Source: Novosphingobium malaysiense
GTDB taxonomy: Bacteria; Pseudomonadota; Alphaproteobacteria; Sphingomonadales; Sphingomonadaceae
Direction of reading: 5' to 3'
NCBI RefSeq assembly: GCF_000802225.1
Contig: NZ_JTDI01000003.1
Location: 1,178,001 to 1,242,000, forward strand
DNA: 64,000 nt
A program made the position numbers and the translations under genes. How positions within the stretch are numbered: position 1 is the stretch's first letter; every line of letters begins with the position of its first letter. Under the pieces are notes generated by a model, which saw only the letters and a list, made by a program, of their open reading frames with translations, made no database searches and was not told the DNA's origin. Below are positions 18,318 through 27,821 of this stretch, piece after piece.

Positions 18318-19322
18318 TTGCCAGGGCCCGATATTCTGGAACCACCCGGCAAGGACGCCACGGCCGCCTTCCGCGAGGATTTCGGCCAGCGCTTCATCGT
18401 CACGGTCGACACAGAGGAAGAGTTCGACTGGGATGCCCCTCTCGACCGCACAAAACACAGCGTCGTCACGGTTCCCGCGTTGCGCAAGTTCCAGCAATTC
18501 TGCGAAGGGTTCGGAGTCGTTCCCACATATCTGATCGACTATCCGGTGGCCTGCTCTAAATTTGCCGCCGAGGCCATCGGCCAGGCGGTCACGCAAGGTC
18601 GCGCCGAGGTGGGCGTACAACTGCATCCCTGGGTCAGCCCGCCCTTCGAGGAAGACGTCACCGAGTTCAACAGCTATGCCGGCAACCTGCCCTTCGATCT
18701 GGAACGTGCGAAGTTCCGCACCTTGCACGAGCGGATCGAGAAAGCCTTCGGTGTCGCGCCGCTGATCTATCGTGCCGGCCGCTATGGTCTGGGATCCCGC
18801 ACCGCCGAAATCCTGCAGGAGTTCGGCGTAGCCATCGACACCTCGGTACGCGCCCGCTTCGACTACAGCGGCGCCGGCGGCCCCAACTACCGCGACCATC
18901 CGCTGTCCCCCTATTGGGTCGACAAACAGCACACCCTGCTCGAACTGCCGCTGACCACCGTCTACTGGGGGCCGCTGCGCCAAGTGGGGAACATCATCTA
19001 TCCCCATCTGTGGCGCGCGCCGTCCGTCCGCGGCGTGCTCGCACGCACCGGGTTGCTGGAACGCATACCGCTCACCCCTGAAGGGATTACCGCGGAAGAG
19101 GCGCTGCGCGGCGTGGACGTGGCCATCGACGAAGGGCTGCCCGTACTGGTGTTCTCTTTCCACAGCCCTTCGCTGGCACCCGGCCACACGCCCTACGTGC
19201 GCAACGACGACGATCTCGACGCGTTGTACGACTGGTGGCGGACGCTGTTTGCGCATCTCGAGCAGCGCGGCGTGAAGCCGACGAGCGTCGCGGAAATCAT
19301 GTCGTCCGTGAAGCTTGCCTGA
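18318..19322 (+). CDS. Polysaccharide-deacetylase-like protein
   Basis: The protein is 334 residues from a TTG at 18318, preceded by a purine-rich AAGGGGAG site. An in-frame ATG at 18258 lacks a ribosome site but is possible. The NodB-like TIM-barrel features are FIVTVDTEEEFDW (metal Asp region), a VGVQLHPWVSPPF segment (metal His), YRAGRYGLGSRTAEIL and a late VFSFHSPSL. This is the polysaccharide deacetylase family acting on GlcNAc polymers or related glycans. Cytoplasmic or export status is unclear because no signal peptide is visible. Its neighbours are a histidine kinase and, beyond a tRNA, an envelope-type AlkP/GT25 pair. Confidence 0.75.
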   Translation: MPGPDILEPPGKDATAAFREDFGQRFIVTVDTEEEFDWDAPLDRTKHSVVTVPALRKFQQFCEGFGVVPTYLIDYPVACSKFAAEAIGQAVTQGRAEVGVQLHPWVSPPFEEDVTEFNSYAGNLPFDLERAKFRTLHERIEKAFGVAPLIYRAGRYGLGSRTAEILQEFGVAIDTSVRARFDYSGAGGPNYRDHPLSPYWVDKQHTLLELPLTTVYWGPLRQVGNIIYPHLWRAPSVRGVLARTGLLERIPLTPEGITAEEALRGVDVAIDEGLPVLVFSFHSPSLAPGHTPYVRNDDDLDALYDWWRTLFAHLEQRGVKPTSVAEIMSSVKLA

Positions 19323-19386
19323 TCGTTCTCAGCAAGCTAACGCGCATCCGCCCGGTCGGCTCGTGAACCGCCGGGCGCGGCGGTAG

Positions 19387-19462
19387 GGGCCTGTAGCTCA
19401 GCGGTTAGAGCTGGCCGCTCATAACGGCTAGGTCGCGGGTTCGAATCCTGCCGGGCCCACCA
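19387..19462 (+). tRNA. tRNA with CAU anticodon, probably tRNA-Ile2
   Basis: This 76-nt cloverleaf has acceptor gggcctg/cgggccc, D-arm AGCTCAGCGGTTAGAGCT, anticodon stem ggccg/cggct around loop ctcataa (CAU at 34-36), T-loop ttcgaat and encoded CCA. The features (short D-loop, GC-rich anticodon stem) resemble tRNA-Ile2, whose C34 is converted to lysidine by TilS to read AUA. Elongator Met is the alternative. Confidence 0.85.
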
Positions 19463-19732
19463 CCGCCCCTTCCACGCCCGAGACGGCGATACGCCGCCCG
19501 GTCCGGGCGCCGGTCAATTCCCGAAACAGGCCACATTGCGTCCCCGGTTAGGGACGGAGCCTTCGGCTGCGTGCCTTAGTGGGACACCCGATGACGAACG
19601 CCGTGCATTGCTAACTCGTTTAGCCGTTGGCCATTGCGCCGCTTAACCCTGAATAGTCATTGTCCTCACAGACCATCGACTTACCCTTGACCATCCGCAC
19701 TTCAGCACCCGGCGTTCAGCGAAGGTAGAGGC

Positions 19733-21364
19733 ATGGGTAAAGACAAAAAGCGCGTCATCATGATCGGGCTCGACGGCTATGAGTCCAGCATCGGCAACCG
19801 GCTGATGGACGAAGGGCGCATGCCCCACCTTGCTGCGCTTCGCAAGAAGAGCGCCCGCTGGCTGCTCGAACATGGCGAATATCGCAACACCGGCCTGGCC
19901 TGGGAGCAGGTTTCGAGCGGTCTGGCGCCTGACCGGTCGGACCGCTGGTCTGCCGTGGTGCTCGATCCCGAGACCTACAAGGTCCGGCAGCAAGGCGCGG
20001 TCAACCAGCCCTTCGCATCGCATATCGATGCCAAGACCCTAGTTCTGGATGCGCCCTACTTCGATCTGGCCGCGGCGCCCAACTGCATCGGCGCCGTGAA
20101 CTGGGGGGCCACCGATCCCGGCGTGGCGCCTTACTGTCGTCCAGCGAGTCTCTTCGAGGAAATCAGGGAGCGGTTCGGCCCCTACAAGGGCAAGGAATTC
20201 ATCTACGCCTTTCTCTGGCCCGATGCCGAAAAAACGCGGCTTGCCGGCCAAGGCCTGGCCGCGGGCGTGGACCAGAGAACCGAAGTCATGCAATGGCTCA
20301 TGACCGAGCGGCTGCCCGACTGGGATCTGGCTATTACCGTGATCAGCGAGCTGCACGCCGCAATCGAGCCGATGTGGCATGGCATGGACCCGACCCATCC
20401 TCTCCACAACCATCCAAGCGCTCCCGAAGCCAAGCGGGCCCTCGAAGGGGTATATGAAGCTCTGGATCGCCACGTCGGCGCAGTCCAGGCCGCGGCTCCG
20501 GACGCGACGGTGGTGTGCTTCGCCATGCACGGCATGGGCGAGAACGATGCCGACGTTGCCGGAATGGTGCTGCTGCCGGAAATTCTCTACCGTATGGAAA
20601 CCGGCAAGACGCTGTACACGGCTCCCCGCGAGTGGACCGAGCTGGAAGACGGTATTCCGATCCTTCCTCCCCATACGCCTTGGGACCGCGCGATTCTCAA
20701 TGCCATGCGCGGGGGACGGGCCTTGCGGGCGAGGAGAAAGATCAAGCGTGGTTTCCGCAGTCTCTACAGGCGACTTCGTCCCGAGCCGATGACCGAAGGC
20801 GATCCGGTGCAGCGCAATAGCGGGGAGCTTTACGTTCCGGCAGTCTGTTATTCCCATGCCTGGCCGGAAATGCGGGCCTTCGGTTTCCCGGCCTTTTACG
20901 ACGGACGCATTCGCATCAATCTCGAGGGCCGAGAGGCCCGAGGCCGCGTACCGGTTACGCAATACGCAGAGGTGGTAGACGAACTCGTGGCGATGCTGCG
21001 GAGCCTGAAAGATCCGCGCACCGGTATGCCTGCGGTCAACGAGATCCAGACGCCGGTCGCGGACGACCCTTTGTCCGCCCATCCCACCCAGTCGGACATC
21101 ACCATGTCCTTCGTCGGTACGCCGGCCGCTCTGGAGCATCCGGAACTGGGCATCATCGGCCCTGCCCCGTTCCGGCGCGTGGGCGGCCATACCGGGCCCT
21201 ACGGCGTCCTCTACATTTCCGATGTGAACGTCGTCGCGGGAGACCATGGTGTGCGCAGTTCGTTCGACGTGGTCCCCACCATCGCGCGGTTGCTGGGTGA
21301 CGAGGCTTGCGTGGCCTATTCGGGCGAGCCGGTTAACGTACCCAGGTACGCAATGGCAGGCTAA
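19733..21364 (+). CDS. Alkaline-phosphatase-superfamily protein
   Basis: This 543-residue protein is related to type I phosphodiesterases/nucleotide pyrophosphatases. It opens with VIMIGLDGYE (metal Asp14) and has a nucleophile-like Thr53 in NTGLAWEQVSSGLAPD. SELHAAIEPMWHGMDPTHPL and CFAMHGMGEND follow. The C-terminal GGHTGPYGVLYIS and SSFDVVPTIARLLG blocks are typical of the superfamily. The usual DHG and following-His ligands are changed (MHG, and Glu in the SExH block), so metal use may differ. It is immediately followed by a GT25 glycosyltransferase, so an envelope glycan phospho-transfer or hydrolysis role is plausible. No signal peptide is evident. Confidence 0.75.
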   Translation: MGKDKKRVIMIGLDGYESSIGNRLMDEGRMPHLAALRKKSARWLLEHGEYRNTGLAWEQVSSGLAPDRSDRWSAVVLDPETYKVRQQGAVNQPFASHIDAKTLVLDAPYFDLAAAPNCIGAVNWGATDPGVAPYCRPASLFEEIRERFGPYKGKEFIYAFLWPDAEKTRLAGQGLAAGVDQRTEVMQWLMTERLPDWDLAITVISELHAAIEPMWHGMDPTHPLHNHPSAPEAKRALEGVYEALDRHVGAVQAAAPDATVVCFAMHGMGENDADVAGMVLLPEILYRMETGKTLYTAPREWTELEDGIPILPPHTPWDRAILNAMRGGRALRARRKIKRGFRSLYRRLRPEPMTEGDPVQRNSGELYVPAVCYSHAWPEMRAFGFPAFYDGRIRINLEGREARGRVPVTQYAEVVDELVAMLRSLKDPRTGMPAVNEIQTPVADDPLSAHPTQSDITMSFVGTPAALEHPELGIIGPAPFRRVGGHTGPYGVLYISDVNVVAGDHGVRSSFDVVPTIARLLGDEACVAYSGEPVNVPRYAMAG

Positions 21365-21371
21365 CTCTGCG

Positions 21372-22256
21372 ATGCGTGCCCATCCGCCGATTTTCGTCAT
21401 CAACCTGGCGCGTGCATCGGACAGGCGAAAGCGCATGGCCCGGCTCCTTCGGGAGATGAACCTGACACCGCGCTTTTTCAGTGCAGTGGACGGTCGGAAA
21501 CTCGACGACCGCTCCCTCGCCTTCTGGCACCGGGACGCCCGACGTCAGCTGCTCAATCCCGGCGAAGTCGGTTGCATGTTGAGCCATATCGAGGTGTGGC
21601 GTCAGATTGTTGCGGAGAAGGTGTCCAGCGCCATCGTCCTGGAGGACGATCTGTGCATCGCACCAACTTTCTCCGACGTTGTCGCGGCCGCGAACGACCT
21701 GGAAGACTTCGGCCTTGTCAGACTCGAAACCGAGCCCAGGTTTGTCGTGACCCGGGTTCGACCGACCGCCAAGGTCGCCGGTCACCGGTGCCACGCGTTG
21801 AGACGCGACGGGGCCTTTCGATCGGGAGCCTATCTGATCTCGCGCAAGGTAGCGTTGCAGCTCGTTTCCGCGTCGAAGCATTTCACCAATCCCATCGATG
21901 CCGAACTGTTCGACCGGCACCGCTCCGCTGTGACGGAATTGCCGGTGCAACAGCTGGTGCCCGGGCTTTGCCAACAGGCCGAGTCCTGCCCTGAAACCGT
22001 CGAACAGGCTCCGTTCCTGCAAAGCGCAATCGACCCCATGGGACAGCGCGCCGACGAGACTCAGGGTTGGAAACGGCCCGACGAGCCTCAACTCATTGAA
22101 ACCCTCCGTGCCGTTCTGCGCCCGATGAAACAGATCGCCGCGAATGCGATGCTGTTGCCTTTCGGCTGGCAACGGCGAATGGTGAAGCTGACAGGCACCG
22201 CCGACCCGACGACAGATAAGGGTTATAGTCCGCGCGTCACGGCCCGCTCCGCATGA
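21372..22256 (+). CDS. GT25-family glycosyltransferase
   Basis: This 294-residue protein has the GT25 hallmarks: FVINLARASDRRKRMARLL at the N-terminus, then RFFSAVDGRKL, GEVGCMLSHIEVWRQIV and the acidic IVLEDDL motif that binds metal and nucleotide sugar. Bacterial GT25 enzymes (LpsA/Lex2B type) transfer galactose or glucose to LPS. The start at 21372 is 7 bp after the AlkP-like stop codon, so the two are a tight operon. The C-terminal 100 residues are not conserved enough to interpret. Confidence 0.88.
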   Translation: MRAHPPIFVINLARASDRRKRMARLLREMNLTPRFFSAVDGRKLDDRSLAFWHRDARRQLLNPGEVGCMLSHIEVWRQIVAEKVSSAIVLEDDLCIAPTFSDVVAAANDLEDFGLVRLETEPRFVVTRVRPTAKVAGHRCHALRRDGAFRSGAYLISRKVALQLVSASKHFTNPIDAELFDRHRSAVTELPVQQLVPGLCQQAESCPETVEQAPFLQSAIDPMGQRADETQGWKRPDEPQLIETLRAVLRPMKQIAANAMLLPFGWQRRMVKLTGTADPTTDKGYSPRVTARSA

Positions 22257-22435
22257 AAGCGGTCGTCGCCGAACGCTCCTGCGGACAAGCCCCGATCCGC
22301 GCGTTTACGGGCCTTTGCAACGAGTGGCCCCCGGCATCCCCACCGGCCCATTGCCGCAGCAGCCCACCGCTTTTCGGGACCGGCGCACTTAAGGCTTGCC
22401 TGCAAACTGCAGGAAACCTAAGGGCGTGAACGCGT

Positions 22436-22512
<77 letters not shown>

Positions 22513-22598
22513 ACTTCCACAATTTCATTTATTTTCATGATCTTGAAGGAATTGCACGGTAAGCCTGCGTTCGGCACGCAGCGCTCCCGGCCTTTGCC

Positions 22599-24251
22599 TT
22601 AGTGGCTTGGGATATGGCTGCCGAGGTGGCGTCCGGCGATGTAGCCGAAGGTCATGCCGGGGCCCAGGGTCCCTCCGGCACCACCGTAACCTTCGCCCAG
22701 CACTGCCGCCATGGCATTGCCTGCAGCGTACAGGCCGGGAATCGGGTTGTCGTCCCAGTCCAGCACCTGGGCATCGGCATTGGTTTTCGGACCACCGGCC
22801 GTACCCAGAGCACCGGATTCCATCTTGACCGCGAAATAGGGCCCCTGATCGATTACGCCCAATGTGCGGTACGGGGGCTCGAAGTCCATGTCGCCCCACA
22901 TGTAGAAATTATCGTAGGTGTTGTCGCCGCGATTGAAGTCGTCGTCGTGGCCCTTGCGGACCAAGTCGTTGAAGCGGGCTACGGTTGCCACCAGTCCCTC
23001 GGCATCGATGCCTGCCTTTTCCGCGAGTTCTTCCAGCGTGTCGGCCTGCATCATGTAGGACGGGATCGGTGAACCGGGCGGAGACGTGAAAGTCGGATAC
23101 TTGTCCTTGTAGCGCTGGTCGATGATCAGCCAGTAGGGCAGATTGGAGTAGGAATGGGTTCCGGCATCGTAGGCGTGCAGAGCCTTGCCCATGGCGTTGT
23201 AGTTGGCGGCCTCGTTGACGAAGCGCTTTCCGGCCCGGTTAACGAGGATGGCGCCCGGTCGGGCCCTCTCGTCCGAGCCCAGCAAGTAGTTGGGCTTCGC
23301 ATTGCGGTGCTGTGGCTTGAATTCCAGCACGCTCTGCTGCCAGAAGGCATGCTGCATGTTGCCGAGCTGGGCGCCGGCGTCGATGGCCATCAACAGGCCG
23401 TCGCCCTCGTTCTCGGGCACACTGACAGGACCTGTTAGCGGGCCGCGCAGAAAGGTCTTCACCAGTTTCTCGTTCCACTCGAAGCCGCCGGTAGCAATGA
23501 CCACGCCGCGCCGGGCGCGTACGCGGAAATCACGGCCGTCGGTATCTTCGGCGACAACGCCGATTACGCGCCTGCCGTCCTTGACCAGTTTACGGGCCCG
23601 CTTTTCAAACTCGACCGGAATGCCGCGGTCGAGCACTGCCTTGAACAGCGAACCGGCCAGTGCCTGGCCAAGCCCCCGGAAGTCCTTCGCCTCGCGCTCG
23701 GCGAGAGTAGCCTCGTCGAGCGTACCTTGTACCGCTTCCATCAAGCTGCCGCGTATCGGATAGGCCATCTTGCTGGGGTTCACCCGGCTTGCCCATTTCC
23801 CGAGACGTTCGAACGAGAAGGCCGCGTTGTCCAGCGAGCGACCGCCGTCGGGCTTGGCTCCGGGCATATAGGGCTGGTAGTCGGGAAAGTCGGTGAAGAC
23901 GTGGAAACGTACGGGCGTCTTTTCCGCAAAATAGCGGATCATCTCGGGCCCGCTTTCCATGAAGGCCATGAGCGTATCGGGATCCAGCGTTCCCGGGGAA
24001 AGCGCATCGAGGTAGGCGACGATGTCTTCATCGTCCTCTTCATAGCCGGCCTCGATCTGATGGTGGTTGCCGGGAATCCACAGCATGCCGCCCGACATTG
24101 CGGTAGTCCCACCCACCATTCCGGTCTTTTCGAGGATAACCACCTCCCTGGCGCCGAAATCACGCGCGGTAATGGCTGCGGTCATGGCTGCTCCGCCGGA
24201 ACCCAGCACGACGACGTCCGCTTCCAGATCCCATGTACCGTCTTCAGTCAT
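22599..24251 (-). CDS. FAD-dependent 3-ketosteroid-dehydrogenase-like enzyme
   Basis: This 550-residue flavoprotein belongs to the fumarate reductase/3-oxosteroid 1-dehydrogenase superfamily. The FAD dinucleotide-binding fold is at residues 12-45 (DVVVLGSGGAAMTAAI then VVILEKTGMVGGTTAMSGG). The C-terminal FAD loop is in PGLYAAGNAMAAVLG and GGTLGPGMTFGYIAGRH. It has no secretion signal. Typical reactions are delta-1 dehydrogenation of 3-ketosteroids or analogous 2-enones, and sphingomonads carry many paralogues. The substrate cannot be read from the sequence. It is monocistronic here, divergent from the GGDEF/EAL gene. Confidence 0.85.
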   Translation of the reverse strand: MTEDGTWDLEADVVVLGSGGAAMTAAITARDFGAREVVILEKTGMVGGTTAMSGGMLWIPGNHHQIEAGYEEDDEDIVAYLDALSPGTLDPDTLMAFMESGPEMIRYFAEKTPVRFHVFTDFPDYQPYMPGAKPDGGRSLDNAAFSFERLGKWASRVNPSKMAYPIRGSLMEAVQGTLDEATLAEREAKDFRGLGQALAGSLFKAVLDRGIPVEFEKRARKLVKDGRRVIGVVAEDTDGRDFRVRARRGVVIATGGFEWNEKLVKTFLRGPLTGPVSVPENEGDGLLMAIDAGAQLGNMQHAFWQQSVLEFKPQHRNAKPNYLLGSDERARPGAILVNRAGKRFVNEAANYNAMGKALHAYDAGTHSYSNLPYWLIIDQRYKDKYPTFTSPPGSPIPSYMMQADTLEELAEKAGIDAEGLVATVARFNDLVRKGHDDDFNRGDNTYDNFYMWGDMDFEPPYRTLGVIDQGPYFAVKMESGALGTAGGPKTNADAQVLDWDDNPIPGLYAAGNAMAAVLGEGYGGAGGTLGPGMTFGYIAGRHLGSHIPSH

Positions 24252-24453
24252 CGTGATGCTCTCCCAGTGTCGTTGCTTCGCGCCGGATCACGCGTGCCGC
24301 TCGGCTTGCCCCGGCTTCATTTTGCAACGGCAGTTATATTTTAATCTGGCAGAGGCAGACACTCCCCAAAGTCCTAGGCGGCGCCCAGGCCTCGGCGCAG
24401 GCCACTAGCTTCGCCTTTACCCTTCGTTACACCCTTCAATCTATTTCGGCTGG

Positions 24454-26061
24454 ATGCCGACAGTCGCATCTCTCCCCGCCGACAGCGATGCGAGCCAATT
24501 CGAGGCTCTCGCCAAGTTTCCCTCGGCAGCACTGGTTATCGACCCGGCCGGTTGCGTCTCCCTGGCCAATGCGCAGGCCCAGGCAATGCTTGGCTGCGAC
24601 CTTCATCCCGGGATCCTGCTCTCCCGCCTCTTCACACTGTGCGGCGTCCAGAGCGAGTCGCCGCTGCCGGGGCCTCTCGCCTCCCCGCATTGCGAGCAGC
24701 TTCTGCTGAGCGACGGACGGATCGTCCGGCTCAGATCCCAGACTCTATCCGGGGGCGGCAGCGTTATCGCTCTCGACGATGTCAGCGAATTCATGCGCGA
24801 AGCGGAAAGAGCTCGTATCGATGCTCTCACCGGGCTTTCCAATCGGGCAGCCTTGCAGGAAGAACTGGCGCTGGCCCTGGGCAGGAACGCTCCCCTAACG
24901 CTCTTTGCGCTCGATCTGGACCGGTTCAAGAGCATCAACGATTCGTTGGGGCATGCCATGGGCGATGCCCTGCTGCGCAAGGTGGCGGAACGTCTGCAGA
25001 GCATCGCCGGGGACGGCGACGTCGTGGCCCGCCTGGGCGGTGACGAGTTCATGCTGATGCGGACGGGACATGCAAGTCGCGCCGAGATCGAAACGCTCGC
25101 AGTGCGCATCGTCGATCTCATCGGCCGCACCTACGCTACCGAAGGGCACCTCCTTCATGTCGGCGCGAGCGTCGGCGTCGCCCGGTCGCCCGACGACGGG
25201 ACTAACCTCGGCGCATTGATGCAGCATGCCGACCTGGCCCTGTATGCCGCCAAGTCGGCCGGCGGCGCAGGCTGCCGGTTCTTCGAGCCCGAGATGGATG
25301 CGCGCATGCAGGAGCGGCGAAAGGTGGAACTTGAACTGCGACGGGCGTTGGCGCTCAAGCAGTTCGAACTGTTCTACCAGCCGCAGATCGATCTCGGGAC
25401 CGGCAAAGTGGAAGGGTTCGAGGCGCTGTTGCGATGGCACGCGGACGAAGGCCTGATGTCGCCAGCATCCTTCATTCCCATTGCCGAGGAAACCGGCCTG
25501 ATCTCCCAGATCGGCGCTTGGGTTCTTCGCACGGCCTGCATGCAGGCAGCGAAATGGAAGCGGCCGGCCTCCGTGGCCGTAAACCTTTCGCCTTTGCAGT
25601 TTCGCGGGTCCGACCTCGTCCAGACGGTCATGTCTGCCCTGTCGCATTCCGGGCTCGACCCCGAGCGGCTCGAACTGGAAATCACCGAAGGCGCCCTGCT
25701 GGAAGACACTGATCTGGTCATCTCCACGCTCAACTCCCTCCGTGCAATTGGCGTGCGGGTTTCGATGGATGATTTCGGCACCGGATACTCGTCGCTCAGC
25801 TACCTTCAGAAATTCCCGTTCGACAAGATCAAGATCGACCAGTCCTTCGTGCAGCGCATGCAGCACAGCGGAGAAGCGAGCGCCATCGTGCGCGCCGTCA
25901 CCCGGCTGGGCGTGAGCCTGGGCATGCGGACGGCTGCCGAAGGCGTGGAAACGGAGGAACAACTCGAAGCGATCCGCGCGGAAGGCTGCGACCAGGTGCA
26001 GGGATATCTCACCGGCAAGCCGATGACAAATTCGGATGCTGCAGCGCTTTTATCCGAATGA
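24454..26061 (+). CDS. GGDEF-EAL c-di-GMP protein with PAS-like N-terminus
   Basis: This 535-residue soluble protein has a PAS-like N-terminal domain (about 15-110), a GGDEF domain with intact GGDEF at residues 195-199, and an EAL domain with EAL at 323-325 and DDFGTGYSSLSYL later. The allosteric RxxD I-site expected nine residues before GGDEF is absent (GDGD there). EAL-domain metal and substrate motifs look intact (LELEITEG, KIDQSF, AEGVET), so phosphodiesterase activity is likely, and cyclase activity is possible. The BLUF photoreceptor starts 31 bp downstream in the same direction, suggesting light input. Confidence 0.92.
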   Translation: MPTVASLPADSDASQFEALAKFPSAALVIDPAGCVSLANAQAQAMLGCDLHPGILLSRLFTLCGVQSESPLPGPLASPHCEQLLLSDGRIVRLRSQTLSGGGSVIALDDVSEFMREAERARIDALTGLSNRAALQEELALALGRNAPLTLFALDLDRFKSINDSLGHAMGDALLRKVAERLQSIAGDGDVVARLGGDEFMLMRTGHASRAEIETLAVRIVDLIGRTYATEGHLLHVGASVGVARSPDDGTNLGALMQHADLALYAAKSAGGAGCRFFEPEMDARMQERRKVELELRRALALKQFELFYQPQIDLGTGKVEGFEALLRWHADEGLMSPASFIPIAEETGLISQIGAWVLRTACMQAAKWKRPASVAVNLSPLQFRGSDLVQTVMSALSHSGLDPERLELEITEGALLEDTDLVISTLNSLRAIGVRVSMDDFGTGYSSLSYLQKFPFDKIKIDQSFVQRMQHSGEASAIVRAVTRLGVSLGMRTAAEGVETEEQLEAIRAEGCDQVQGYLTGKPMTNSDAAALLSE

Positions 26062-26092
26062 AGATCGCGCCGCCTCGACCCAAGGAGCGATG

Positions 26093-26524
26093 ATGGACGA
26101 CGACCTTTTCCGGCTGGTGTACTACAGTCGCAACTGCATCGGCACGGATCCTACCGATCAGATCGACGCGATCCTGCTCGCCAGCCGCAGGAACAATGCC
26201 TCCGCCGGTGTCACCGGTGCGCTCCTGTTCAACATGGGTTGCTTCGGCCAGGTTCTCGAGGGACCGCGGCGCGCCGTCGAAGCGACCTTCGAACGCATCC
26301 AGAGGGACGAACGCCACAGCGACGTCTCGCTGCTCGATTTCAAGGCTGTCGACGCCCGCCATTTTGCCAATTGGTCAATGGCCTTCGCAGGCTCGCGGCA
26401 GATCGATGCCGCGCGCTATGCCGGGATTGGCGAGCGGAGCGGCTTCGATCCGGCCCGCATTACCGCCGACCGCCTCTGCGACCTGCTACGCACGCTCACG
26501 ATCGAGGAAGAATACCAGGCTTGA
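26093..26524 (+). CDS. BLUF-domain blue-light photoreceptor
   Basis: This 143-residue single-domain protein is of the BLUF (blue light using FAD) family. Residues match the photocycle set: Tyr10 in LVYYSRN, Asn35 in SRRNNASAGVTG, Gln53 in GCFGQVLEGP and Trp94 in FANWSMAF. FAD would bind between the two helices. The AAGGAG ribosome site ends at 26087, so the second ATG (26093) fits better than 26090. The gene directly follows the GGDEF/EAL gene. Short BLUF proteins usually act by contacting a partner, and the adjacent c-di-GMP enzyme is the obvious candidate. This is inferred from context. Confidence 0.9.
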   Translation: MDDDLFRLVYYSRNCIGTDPTDQIDAILLASRRNNASAGVTGALLFNMGCFGQVLEGPRRAVEATFERIQRDERHSDVSLLDFKAVDARHFANWSMAFAGSRQIDAARYAGIGERSGFDPARITADRLCDLLRTLTIEEEYQA

Positions 26525-26530
26525 GCGAAG

Positions 26531-27712
26531 TTAGGCGTCGTTGGCCCGCGCCAGACCTTCGCTCTCCCGTGGTATCGCGAAGCGCTGCATGTAAGGCGCG
26601 AAGCGCGCAAGCGCCTCTGCCTCATCGATGCCGTATTCGGCCAGCGTGTATTCGTTTCGTCCGCGCGCGTTCTTGGGATTGGCTGCGTGCCAGTCCGCGA
26701 CGGCGCGCGCCACCTCCTGAGGGGTGTCGACACCGATCCCCGCATGGATCGCGCGCATCTCGCGAACGGGGTCCGCAACCAGCGCGTAGTAGTCGACATG
26801 CACGATGCGTTCCCCCTCGGGTCCCGCATCGAATGCCATGATCCGATCGATGTGGCGGCCCACGAAATGCAGCATGTCACGTCCGACCTCGCCCTTGTCG
26901 ACCGGCCCTGCAGCGCGCATTCCGCGCAGATTGAACGTCATCTTGGCGATCGAGGCCAGGGTCTGCAGTGGATCGCGATGCGTCATCACCATGCGCGCGT
27001 CCGGATAGACCTCGAGAATGGCGTCCAGCGCGATGACGTGATTGGGATACTTGAGCGCCCACGGCTTGCGCGGCGAACGCCATTGCAGCAGTTGAAGCTG
27101 GCGCTTGTGGATACGGTAGGTCTCGACAAGGTCCGCCTCGTCCAGCAGGTAATCGAAGTAGCCGAGCACCCGGTAGAGGTTGTGCAGACCGGCCGCACCG
27201 AAGCTCTGCTCCAGAAAGGCATGGCATTCGTCCGAGCCGTCCTCGTCATAGAGGTGAAGCGCTTCGAAGCCCTCGAAATGGGGACGCTGCTTCTGCATTT
27301 CCGAGAACAGCGCCCGACGCTGCGCCACGGATGCGGCATCGAAACCAGGGGGCGGCGACGGCATGACCGATTCCCAGGTCCGGATCAGCCGAAACCGCGG
27401 ATCGCGGTCGAACAGATACTGGAAATACGTGGTTCCCGAGCGCGGCAGCCCCATCAGGAACACCGGCTCGGCAATAGGTTCTTCGACGATTTCGGGATAG
27501 TCGCGCAGCCACTTCAGCCCCTCGAGCCGATTGACGGTATCGCGCAGCAGGCTGTCGCGTACGGACGCCTCGCCTTGCACGGACATGGGAAAATCGCGCT
27601 CTAGCGCTGCGACCAGCGCTTTCAGGTTTGCGCGCACCGCCGGGTCGCCGTCGGCAACGCCGACTTGCCTCTCGGCGTCGGAAATTATCGCATCGGCATC
27701 GAGCATTGCCAC
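26531..27712 (-). CDS. Sulfotransferase-family protein
   Basis: This 393-residue protein has the PAPS-binding P-loop-like motif FLMGLPRSGTTYFQYL (about 85-100) and a 3'-phosphate-binding segment MVMTHRDPLQTLASIAK (about 242-258), as in the Sulfotransfer_3 family. Such proteins occur in multiple copies in sphingomonads, and their acceptors are mostly unknown. The N-terminal 70 residues are helical and unrecognised. A start two codons later (MLDADAIIS) is possible. It ends 7 bp from the BLUF gene in convergent orientation, so the two are independently transcribed. Confidence 0.8.
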   Translation of the reverse strand: MAMLDADAIISDAERQVGVADGDPAVRANLKALVAALERDFPMSVQGEASVRDSLLRDTVNRLEGLKWLRDYPEIVEEPIAEPVFLMGLPRSGTTYFQYLFDRDPRFRLIRTWESVMPSPPPGFDAASVAQRRALFSEMQKQRPHFEGFEALHLYDEDGSDECHAFLEQSFGAAGLHNLYRVLGYFDYLLDEADLVETYRIHKRQLQLLQWRSPRKPWALKYPNHVIALDAILEVYPDARMVMTHRDPLQTLASIAKMTFNLRGMRAAGPVDKGEVGRDMLHFVGRHIDRIMAFDAGPEGERIVHVDYYALVADPVREMRAIHAGIGVDTPQEVARAVADWHAANPKNARGRNEYTLAEYGIDEAEALARFAPYMQRFAIPRESEGLARANDA

Positions 27713-27821
27713 CCCCTCTCCCGGCTTCGTGTTGCCGGCAAGGATGGAGCTACAGATGCCCGGCGCAAAGGGCAGAGGCTGATGGCGGACGATTAATCGC
27801 CCTAGCGAGATACGCCGTGGT

